From positions 2,170,001 to 2,234,000 of the forward strand of contig JAESUZ010001723.1 of the NCBI GenBank assembly GCA_017311185.1: a stretch of 64,000 bases of DNA. Direction: 5' to 3'. Source of the stretch: Proteles cristata cristata. Lineage: Eukaryota; Chordata; Mammalia; Carnivora; Hyaenidae. The notes below the pieces were generated by a model. That model was not told the DNA's origin, ran no database searches, and saw only the letters and a program-made list of their open reading frames with translations. Below, piece by piece: positions 11,827-23,800 of the stretch (the stretch's first letter is position 1; the number at the start of each line of letters is the position of its first letter). Position numbers and translations under genes: made by a program.

Positions 11827-14800
11827 AAATGTACCCTATATAGCCACAAGGTCTGACTAGCAAGAATTTAGAGAACCAACTCCTGAAGACATACTTTCTA
11901 ACTAAATCATCCCAATGCATTTCAATCAGCACCATAAAGCAAAAGAAGTATGATCACACCAAAAGTATGATCCTCAAGCTGAGAGCCACTGCTCTAGAGA
12001 TGTACATTCCATTCTTGAATATACATTTTGGGTTTTTTTTTTTTTAAGGGTTTTATTTTTAAATAATCTCTATACCCAACCTGGACTCAAATTTACAACC
12101 CCAAGATCAAGAGTCACATGCTCTACTGACTCCCATTTGTTTTTTAATAGCTACACAAGAAGGGTCTCAGGACCAAGGATCCTAGACTTCACACTTCATC
12201 CAGCAGAAAAGGAATCTACTCCATTAACATACCTGAAGGTCTCGTTGGGCATCTCGGGAAGTTTTGCCCTCTGGAAAAGACTTGCTCTGGCCATAGCCAA
12301 ATATTTGGCTTCCTGGCAGCCTGTGATCCACATCACGATACTCCATGCTTCTGTAATCAGTATCTTCTCGGCCAAGAAAGTCTAGACCACCTTCTTCTTT
12401 AAACACACCAGCATTTGAACTCTGTTGTTCACCTCCAGAAAGCTGTGACTTGTCTTGGTCTTGAAGTGGACTTTCGCTGTTTTTAAAGTCCGATGAAGAC
12501 TCATGTTCAAAGGCTACATCTTGTTTTTCTCCTTCTCTTGTTTCTGAATGTTCAAATTCTCCTTTCTGAATGCCAAAAGCAGGCCTTTCTGTTGTATGGT
12601 CATGTGTGGATTCTTCTCTCTTGTTCATGTTCATACCAGAATGTTCTCTATCTTGTGTAGAGGGTTGTATGTAATCCAAAATATTTGGATCCACAGAGGG
12701 CATCTCCCTATCTTTAAACTCCATACAAGGTCCCACCTCTCTGCTCCTAAAATCCTGATCAGTCCTGGACCTGTGTCTACCTCTGAAATCTGAATGTGGC
12801 ATATCCCTGTCCCTAAAGTCTAGATCACTAGTACCTGAACCTCGGCCTCTAAAGTCCACCTGTGTTCCATCTTTGTCCCTGAAGTCCAAATCAGATACAT
12901 CTCTATTCCTAAAATCAGAACGGGACTGGTCTCTGGCCCTGAAATCCAAATCTGACAAATCTCTTGCCCTAAAATCTGCATGGGATCCATCCCGACCTCT
13001 AAAATCTAAATCATAAGTGCCGCGGCCCCTGAAGTCAGATGAAGGAGCCTCCCTACCTCTGAAGTCAACAGTGTGAGCATCCCTGTCTCTGTAATTCATG
13101 TGAGATGTCTCCCTACCTCTATACTCCATAGAAGTACCATCTCCTCCCCTATAGTCCATAGGTGGTCCTTCTCTATCCCGAAAATCCCCAGAATGTATAT
13201 CCCTACCCCTGAAGTCCAACTGTGATGAATCTCTGCTCTGGAAATCAGAAGATGAAAAATCTCCCCCCCTGAAATCATGTCCAGGTCCCTCCCCTCCTCG
13301 ATAGTCACCATGTGGTCCGTCTCTAGCTCCATAGCTGAAAGAATGCTCCTCTACATTTGCAAAGGGAGGCCCCGAATGCCCCTGGAAATCAAAGGGAAGT
13401 GAATCTCTGCCAGGAAAGTTGCCAGAGTGTCTCTCTTGAGCATGACTCTTAAGGGGAGGAGGAGGATAATCCCTGTTCCACCCGGGAGCAAACCTTTCTT
13501 CTTGGCTCCCACTGTAGAAACAAAGACAGTGTTATTCATATTGTCCAGAGAGTTTGAAATCTACACACCAGCATATTCTTCTCTAATCACAGCACATTCT
13601 TCTGCAAACATTTTTTTTTTTTTGGCAGAGTTCTGTAACAAGGTCCTAGATCTGCAGAAAACAGCAATGTTTTGCTATTTTAAGACGAAGTGGCGGAGTA
13701 ACTTTAATGCTCCCATTTCAGAACACGAGGAAAGTCAACACAAGGTTTTCAACATGACTGCTGCAGAAAAAGCTTTCACCCAGTCCTGCAACAGGGAAAA
13801 TCCGCAACACCAGATAAGCTAGCAATGGTGACATACTACAAAAATTTCCATTTCCTACAGCCAGGGAACTTAGAATTCCAAGATCAACATGATGATTCCT
13901 ATATATCAAATAAATCAATGCACCATAAATGTATGACAGTAAATTTTAGGAGGTGTCTTTGGCATTTCAGTATACAGGGATAACATTCCAAAATATCTGA
14001 TTACAGCTACAGCATAGCTGGACACTATTTAGATCAGAATGGATGCAGGTCCAAAATGAAGGAACACTGGCTGTAAATCACCAGCAGGAGCACACAAGTG
14101 TATATTAGCTGAGCATCAGCCCTGGCTGCATCTAAAATCCAGTTCTACAGTCGCTCCACCTAGAAGCACTCTCACTTGGATCCTATTATTAATACTATCC
14201 AAGAGTATCACAAAAGGCAGCATGAATCATGCCACAAAGTGTTCATACATCAACCTAGCCAAGCAACAGCATCCAGAAGCTTAATGCTGAAAAGGACTTA
14301 GAGCATTAAGGCCTTCAAGTATTATCTCCAGGTCCCAAAGAAACTGATATCCCAGATTCTAATGTCTCATGCTAGTTTTTAATAGTAAAAAAAATATATT
14401 TAAAAATAAGCAAAGTAATTTAAATTCACATTCTCAGCTTACAAAACTCAAGAGATAAATGAGAACTGTCCTAGTCTTTCATTCTACCCAGTTCTTCCCT
14501 AACCTTCAGAACATTTTACATGCTTTGGCTTTGGTAAAAAGGAATTTAAATCTGCAATTAGATACCTAGATCCTAAGCCTAAGGGAAAGGAGAGAGCATG
14601 AAAGAGGAAAACATGAAATGATGAGTTATCTGCTATTTTGCAGTAAAACCAAGTATTATATTAGGAAATCAAGTCCAAATCAGTTATCTTCTTCCAGAAT
14701 ATATAGGTTCTATTATATGGCCCTTCTGAGCGCATACCATACCAGAGAAAGACTTAAAGGACAACTGATTCTAGATCACTCAGTTCAGGAGAGACTGTTA

Positions 14801-17800
14801 CAAGGCCAAATCCTCTCTTAAAATAATAGGTTTAATAACAGTAACCTGAAAATTAGAATGATGCATATTTAATGGATTTTCAGAACATGATGATTTCTAT
14901 TAGCTCCCATTAACATTAGTTATGTCTATGTGGTTCACCATAAGAGGAGAAACTTTAAATGTTCTTCATAAGTTAATACAGTATTGTACTGAAACTGAGA
15001 CATTACCACTAACTCTAGTGTCTTATTTACAATCATCAAATCCCAATAATTAGCTTGCAGGAAGATTTAAGCCTCAGTAAACACTCATGGGTGCTGAGGC
15101 ATCTAAATCTACATGTTTTCTGAACAAATGCATCTAACACTATCTTTAAATACTGCCCTAAAGATTATCTTACTCTCTTAAGTTGGGAAGATCAAATTGA
15201 TCTAGAATAACCTACTATACTCTAGGGTTCTTAGAACTGTATTTTATGCAGACTATTCAAGACACAGTTCTATTAACATAAATTAGCAGTGACTATGAAA
15301 ATCAATTTCAACCAAATAAAATAAAATCTAAGAAGTTAAAATGAAATACATAATCATTTTCCTGCAAGATATCTTTTTAAAACTCCAAACTAGTTTCCCA
15401 AAAACTTATGCTATATAACTTATGTCTCCCTTTTAGTCAAAGATCTTAAAAATAGCATGTAATAACTTATTTAAAATGAAGGTGGGGGAATAGAATTTTA
15501 GATAATAAATTGGTCAAAGAAAAAATGTTCTGAAAGTTTTTTTTTTAAGTTATGCAATAGAGCTAAGGTTACCCAACATTTCTTAAGGCTTACCCAAACA
15601 ATTTAAATTAAATTAGGTTAATTTCTATACGAAACAGCCTTATTTACAAAATAGTCATCCATAAATATAGGTAAAAAAGGATAGATTACAATCTAAATAT
15701 TTAAAAATGTTAAAGTATAAACTGATCTAGATTAGGGACTGGCGAAGTTTCCACAAAGAGCCAGACAGTATTATATTAGGCTTTGTAGTTTTCATCATAA
15801 CTATTCAACTTTGCCATTGTAACATGGAAGCAATCATAGACAATTTATAAACGAATGATTAGGCTGTGTTCCAATAAAACAAAAGTGAGCTGCAGGCTAT
15901 AATTTACTACCACTGACACACACCTTAAATTTTAAAAAGAAAAACATATCCAGCATCACCACCATTGCTTTAATTTAAAGACCGCTGAGCAAGGTGCCTT
16001 CTTAGCGCAGCAGGCAGTGCGTCAGTTCATAAAGACTGCTGAGCAGAAAGACCCAATCATTTAGTATTTATGAAACACTAGCTTTACTAAATATTATATG
16101 GATTTTAAAAACCCAGTTCTCAACCTAAAGTTTTCATCGGAACCCCAAGTTTAAGAATAGTGAGAACACTTTTTGAACTGGCAATCTTGCAGATTGCCAA
16201 TCCAAACGAAAATTTACTAGTAACAGAAGTTTCAAGGGCACATCAATACTTTTTAACGTATAACCTTAAAGGTTGGATTTCTTTGCCATACACCAAGTAA
16301 AACGATAAAAATCACATTCCTTTGGCACTTTACTGTCAGCACAATACAAAGGTTTTATAAATACAATCATGAGGGGCGCCTGGGTAGCTCAGTCAGTTAA
16401 GCATTTGACTTCAGCTCAGGTCATGATCACATGGTTTGTGGGTTTGAGCACCGCATCAGGTTCTGTGCTGACAGCTCAGAACCTGGAGCCTGTTTCAGAT
16501 TCTGTGTCTCCCTCTCTCTCTGACCCTCCCCCACTCATGCTCTGTCTCTCTCTGTCTCAAAAATAAATAAAACAAACAAAAAAAATTTTTATAAATACAA
16601 TCATGAGTGTTTATTATATTGGCTATAAAAAAATTAACTCCCTGCAAATCTAAAATATAATCTACTAATCTACTAATAACTGAATCGTACCACTTTCTCA
16701 ACTACTTTTTGTACCCAGTAATCCCTAAAATTGAAATATACCTCAGAAAATTGCATCAAGTAATTTTTTTTTCTGAGAACTATTTTTGGTAAGTGAAACA
16801 CAATGTAGCATGGGCAAAACACAGTTCTGGATTCTAGATATAAATGAGTGAACTTAATAAAACGCTTATGTACATATATGTTTATGTACGTTTTTGCTAA
16901 CTTTCCTTATTAGCCATGTATGTATTATTTTGTTAAAAGAATCTTACAAAAATAATATTGAGGGGATTCTTTTTTAATGTTTAAAAAAAATGCTAATTTT
17001 TTAGCACATGGGTGGCTCAGTCAGTCAACTCAAGTCATAATCTCATGATTCACGGTTCAAGCTCCCTGTTGGGCTCTGTGCTGACAGCTCAGAGCCTTGA
17101 GCCTGCTTCGCATTCTGTGTCTCCTTCTCTCTCTGCCCATCCCCTGCTTGTGCTTACTCTTTCTCTCTCTCTCTCTCTCTCAAAAATCAACATTTTTTTT
17201 AAAAAGGTGCTAAAATAAAAAACACTTGTATTGGCATGCTTGGTATTCAACCTCACAATCACTTTGGAAAGGAACAGAAAAAAATTTTTATGTTTATTCA
17301 TTGCTTGCCGGGGGGGGGTGGGGGGGGAGCAGAGAGAAAAATCCTAGGTAGGCTCTGTTCTGTCAGCAAGGGGTTTGAACTCACAACCCTGCAATCATGA
17401 CCTGAGCTGAAACCAAGAGTCAGTCGCTTAACTGACTGAGGCATTCAGGCACCCCAGTTCTGGTTTTTTAAAAATAACAGAAACTATTTAAAAAATTTCT
17501 AGAGGCTCCTGGGTGGCTTAGTCAGTTAAACGTCCTACTCCTGGTTTCAGCTCAGGTCATGATCTCATGGTTGTTAGACCAAGCCCTGAGTCAGGCTCTG
17601 TGCTGGGCATGAAGCCTGACTGAGATTCTCTCTCTCTTCCTCTCGCTCACTAGTGTGTGTGTATTCTAGGTAAATATACAAACAAACCAGAGCTGGTTTT
17701 TTTCCCCCAGAGCTGTTTTTATACAAAGAAAATATCCCCCTTTATGGCCGACCGAAAAATGTTATCATTAAAAATTTCAATATTCAAATTTCAAGACTTA

Positions 17801-20800
17801 CCGAAAAGGTCCTGTTCTATTAGCAGATCGAGAATCCCCCCACATCTCTATGTCAAGAGGGCCCAGTAAGTAGATCCTTTTGCTACCAAACTGTGGTTAT
17901 AGTAGTACCTGTATATAACAAACCACAAAGACAAACACATTAGAATATGAAGTAAAGGCTAAACTAATTTCCACTACCTTGGCTTATCAAGAACAACAGC
18001 AGAGACATTTTTGGAAGTCACTTTATAAAAAATTTTTTTATACAGTGTTTACTTATTTTTGAGACAGAGGAGACAAAGCATGAGTAGGGGAGGGGCAGAG
18101 GGAGACACAGAATCCTAAACAGGCTCCAGGCTCTTAGCTGTCAGCACAAGGCCTGCCACGGGGCTCGAACCCACGAACTGTGAGATCGTGACCTGAGCCG
18201 AAGTCAGCCGCTTAACCGACTGAGACACCTAGGCGCCCCTGCAAGTCACTTTTAAACATTTACTTATTAATTTATAACAAGAGAAATACATTAAAATTTT
18301 TTTTAGAGCAAGGAGAGAGAAAACGCACGAGGGTAAGGGAGAGGAGCAGAGGAGGGTGGCGGAAAAGGGGGGGAGAGAGGGAATCTCAAGCAGGCTCCAC
18401 ACCCAGTGCATAGCAGATGCAGGGCTCAATCTCCTGACCCTGAAATCATGACCTAACCCAAAATTAAGAGCTCAACCAGACTAAGCCACAAGTACCTCAA
18501 GAAATACACTTTTAATTAAAAATGTGTACTATGGGGCATCATAAATTCCTCAATGTACTAAGAATGCATTATACTTACTAAATACTCACTAATTTTTCCA
18601 GCATTCATTCATCTTCCTTTTTGGAAACAGCATCTTAATATTAACACCATTTTCAGTCTGTAGTTGATCCCACACAATCCAGCCTGGCCAATCAGAATAG
18701 TCTACCACCCTCATCACAGTGATTGCTCAAAAAATCGCCATGCAATGGGGTCTGGGTGACTCAGTTGTTAAGCATCTGATTCTTGATTTTTGGCTCATTT
18801 GAGGTCATTATCTCACACTTGTGAGATCAGCCCCGCATGAGGGCTCCACACAGGGCATGGAACTTGCTCCCTCCCCCTGTGCTCCTTCCCTGATCCTGCT
18901 CCCAAGCTTGCTCTCAGAAAAAAAAAAAGGGGGAGAACACATACTAAGATATACCACTATGGTATACACATTATTTTGAATTAAAAGAAATCAAAACCTA
19001 TCAGGAAAAGGTTTTTACCTCCTTAACTGCCTGATTACATCAGGAAGAGCTCCTAAGAGACAGAGCATGAGCAGGGGAGGGGCAGAGAGAGAGGGAGACA
19101 CAGAATCCAAAGACAGGCTCCGGGCTCTGAGCTGTCAGCCCAGAGCCCGACGTGGGGCTTGAATCCGTGAGATCATGACCTGAGCCGAAGCCAGACGCTT
19201 AACCGGCTGAGCCACCCAGGTGCCCCGAGATTCCTTTTTACTAAAAATCTTATCTGCATAATAGGGCAAACTTTGTTTCCCAAACATCTCTTCTCACCTT
19301 CCTGCTAATGGTCTTCCTACCTAAGACTCCTACCCCTCTCCTTATTCAGTATGTCCTCATTTTGCGATACTACTTTGAGGATTTCATGGCTGTATGGATT
19401 CCTCATATGTATTACACTAAGTTTAATTTTCTACTGTTAAAAAAATAAATACAAAATAAAATTAAAATGGGCATGTAACTCAAGTCAAGCCATCTCCAGG
19501 ATTTTGGGGGCAGCTACTAAAAAAGATGAAGGAACTCCTAGGTGGCTGATTCAGTTAAGCCTCCAACTCTTGATCTCGGCTCAGGTCACAGTTCCTGAGT
19601 TCGAGCCCCATGTTGGACTTTGTGCCAACAGCACAGAGCCTGCTAGAAATTCTCTCTCTCTCTCTCTCTCTGCCCCACACACGTGTGTGTGGCACTCTCT
19701 ATCAAATAAATAAACTTCAAATAAATAAGATAGAAACTTTCATTACCTTGGATTTAGCAATGGTTTCTTAATATGACACCAAAAGCACAAGGAAAAAATT
19801 AAAGTAGACTGCATCAAAATCCAAACTTTTGCGCAAAGTACACTATGGAGAGAGAGAAGACAATCCATATTTCAACAAAATGGCAGATGAGGAAGTTCCA
19901 AAGCCTCATCCCTCCACAGAAATATCAAATAACAACAGCAAGTGTCTGAACCAGCTCTGTTGGAGCTTAGAAAACAGCCAAAGGTATACAACAAAGTGAA
20001 GGCTCGATCAAGAAAAATCTCTTCAAAATAATAGGAGGCTTTTGTAGTGTTTTTATTCATTCCTATCCTAACACATCCTTGCATGGCAATGGTTTTGGTC
20101 TTGAGAAAGTGGCAGCCCAGGGATGCCTGAGTGGCTCAGTGTGTTGAGGGTCCGACTCCTGATTTCAGTTCAAGGCATGATCTCAGCATTCATAGGTTTG
20201 AGCTCCGTGTCGGACTTTGTGCAGAAAACTCAGAGCCTGCTTGTGATTCTCTCTTCCTCTGTCTCTCTGCCTGTCCCCGGTGCATGCTCCCTCCTTGGGC
20301 GTGCGCTCTCTCTCCCCCCCAAATAAAAAAACGTTAAAAAAAAAGAAGAAGAAAAAGTGACAGTCCAAATTCCTGTGTACATCTGTTCTAATCTATCTGG
20401 AAGATTATCTGAAGGACTGATGCAAGGAGCTGGTGTTTGTTTCACCTAACTCAGAACTTCAGTGGCAGGTGGGGCTGCAGCAAGCACTGCTAATAAAAGC
20501 TGAAAAGCCTACTCAAAGGTAATGAGGAAGTTGGGGTGAAAATACTGGTAAATTAGGACATTTCAAAGCAACAAGTATGTGGGAAAATTTAGAAAACTAC
20601 ACACCCACCCAGGCAAGATGAGACAAGACCTGAAAAGACCTTTAAGCTTTCACCTCAGGCTGATCCCAATGCCCAGAGCAAACCCATGAAATGCTGAAGG
20701 AGTGCCTCAGCACAGAACCAATCTGCAAAAACAGACAGAGCTGGTCGTTCATTTTTCTGCTTTTCTCTTTTTTTGATTTTGTTGGTGTGTTTTTTTCATT

Positions 20801-23800
20801 TGTTTGAGCTGGCATTCACAGAAATCTTGGTCTAAATATTAGATGAACATAAGCAAAAGGAACAGAGACACCAGTGATCACAGAGAACAAAGAATAGTCT
20901 TGGCAAAATAGTTTATGAAGAGACAGAAATTTATACAGTGGAATTAAAAAAAAACAAAAACCTGGAGCTGAAAAGTACAATAAGTGAAAAGTTCACTAGA
21001 AGGGTTCAAGAGATTTGAGCAGGCAGAAGAATTAGCCAATTTAAAGATCAGCTGATTGAAATTATGTCTGAAGAACAGAAAGAAAAAACAATAAACAAAG
21101 GTGAACAAAACCCAAGGGGCCTGGAGATACCATCAAATGGACATTGATTATGGGACTCTCATGAGGAGAAGAGAGAGAGAAAGGATAGAAAGATTATTTG
21201 AAGAATGGCCAAAAAAAAAAAAAAACACAAAAAAACCCCAAATTTTATTAAAGATATGAATATATAAATCCAGGAAGCTAAATGAAGTACAAGTAGGATA
21301 AACTCACATGACACATTATGCTCCGTCAAAAGACAAAGAATTTTCAAAGCAACAAGAGAAAAGTGACAAAAGAGCCTCAATAAGATTACCAGCCAATTTC
21401 TTATTAGAAACCTTAGAGACCAGAAGGCAGTGGACGATTTATTGAAATACTAAGGGAAGAAGTGATGAATCAGTAAATTCTACCTCTGAAACCAGTATTA
21501 CACTGTTAACTAACTAGAATTTAAATAAAAACTTGGAAAAAAAAAAAGAGTATTTAGCAACAATAAATAAAATACTAAGGAAAAGAACCTGACTGTCAAT
21601 CACACATGTTTTTTTCATTTTTAGAGAGGCAGTGCATGCGCATAAGTGGGGGAGAGGGACAGCGAGTGAGAGTGGGCAAGAGAATCGTAAGCAGGCTCTA
21701 CCTCACGACCCTGGAATCATGACTGAGCTGAAATTAAGAGTTGGACGTTCAACCAACTGAACCACCCAGCTACCCCGTCAATCAAGAATTCTGTATCTGA
21801 GAAAACTGTCCTCTAAGAAATGAGGAATCTCCAGATAAACAAAAGCTGAGGCAGTTCACTATCACTAGATGAACCCTGCAAGACATGTTAAAAGGAGTTC
21901 TTCCAGTTGAAATGAAAAAGAAGCTAAATAGTAATCAAAGCCATAAGAAGAAATGAAGATCTCTGGTAAAGACAAATACAGGGGCAATTACAAAAGCTAG
22001 TATTAATATAACTTTGCTTTGTAACTCCACTTTTTATTTTCCACATTATTTAAAAATAATCTCTCAAAAATAAACATTAAAAAAATTTTTTTTAATTAAA
22101 AAAAAAAGTCAAGACACCAGAAGCAGCAGCTTCTCCAACCAGGAAACAGCAGGTGAGTTCTCAAAGCCACTAATCACTGAGGGAAAAAGAATATCTGAGT
22201 TATAACAAAGATGAATGGGCCCTACTCTAGGGGAGAAAAAATACCACAAAGGACATCTATTAGTATGGAAAAGAAGAGAGCACCAAGATATAAGGCAGGA
22301 AAATATAGGCTAACTCTACATTTTGAGCCAGGCTCATGATCTGGAAAGCTGTTTACCCCTGAGTCAGTCTTTTGGTTGTAAAAAGGAAAGCCTGAATAAG
22401 AATGCTTTTCCTGGACTTTCACTGATGCCATGTCCCTGAAGTCTGGAAGTACCTGGCTGGTAAAAATTGACTTTTCAAGTTCTTTTCAGGGGCACCTGGG
22501 TGGCTCAGTCGGTTAAGTGTCCGACTTCGGCTCAGGTCATGATCTCACAGTTCGTGGGTTCGAGCCCCGCATCGGGCTCTGTGCTGACAGCTAGCTCAGA
22601 GCCTGGAGCCTGCTTCAGATTCTGTGTCTCCTCTCTCTCTGACCTTCCCCTGCTCACGCTGTCTCTCTCTCTCTCTCAGAAATAAATAAAACGTTAAAAA
22701 AAAAAAAGTTCTTTTCATATTGGACAATGCCCTTGACCACCCAGAACCCCATGAGTTCAACACCAAAGGTGCCAAAGTAGTCTACCCCCCCAAACACATC
22801 TCTAATTCAGCTTTTAGATCAAGGGACCATAAGGACCTTTAAAGTTTATTAAACATAGTACTCTATGGAAAGGACTGTCAGTGCTATGAAAGAGAACCCT
22901 GACAGAACATCATGAAAGTCTGGAAGGATTACACCATCAAAGGTGCCATTGTTGTAGAAAAAGCCATGAAAGGGGCACCTGGATGGCTCAGTCAGTTAAC
23001 GGTCTGACTTCGGGTCAGGTCATGATCTTGTGGTTCCTGAATTTGAGCCCTGCATCAGGTTCTGCACTGACTGTGGAGCCTGTTTGGGATTCTCTCTCTG
23101 ACCCTCTCTGCTCCTCCACAACTTACAGTTTCTCTAAATAAAACAAACTTAAAAAAACAAATAAACCTATCTGTTGTATGTGTGTGTCTCTGAATGAAAA
23201 TGTAATAACTGTATGGCAAGCACCACATGAGATGTTCTGTGTTGTCACCCAAGCATTTATTGTGTAGAACATCAAGTGCAAGACTTGTACGGAAGTGGAC
23301 AGTCTATCCTTACATAGTCATAATGTGGGTGATACTTAATAGAAAATTAATAACGTGCTAGTTTTCTTACTGTTTTGTAAATATTTTTTCAAAGAATTAC
23401 ATTACCATACAGTATGCCTCTCTCTCCCATTACTGGAGAAACTGCCTATCAGCCTATCATCACAGGTAAGCATTTTAAAAATCTGTTTCCAATACTATAT
23501 TATAAATATGACTGCAACACTGTATGCCACAAAAGTTTTATAATGATTCATTCACTAGTGTACAGGTTAGGCTACCATAAAGCAATCATATTGTTGTTTC
23601 CTTGGTATCACTGCATGAATCGTTAATACCTGTAAATAAATATGAATCCTCATATATTTTTTAATATTTAATTTTTGAGGGACAGAGAGAGCATGAATTG
23701 GGGAGGGGCAGAGAGAGGGAGACACAGAATTCAAAGCAGGCTCCAGGCTCTGAACTGTTAGCACAGAGCCCAATGTGGGGCTCAAATTCACAAACCATGA

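Larger units (their letters stand above)
10705..12232 (-). other. RBM6: RBM6 intron 3
   Basis: 10.7-11.5 kb shows no recognised element; 11542-11825 is a SINE with a GAAA expansion; 12032-12135 a short SINE. Confidence 0.7.
13512..17801 (-). other. RBM6: RBM6 intron 2
   Basis: 13.5-15.7 kb is AT-rich with no recognised element. Then a DNA-transposon-like repeat (15733-15916), a tRNA-half retrocopy (15994-16030) and SINEs at 16.4 and 17.0-17.7 kb. Confidence 0.7.

Noticed and set aside
16021..16060. A complete functional tRNA-Met gene at 16.0 kb
   Set aside because: Only the 5' half is present; after the anticodon the sequence is the target duplication.
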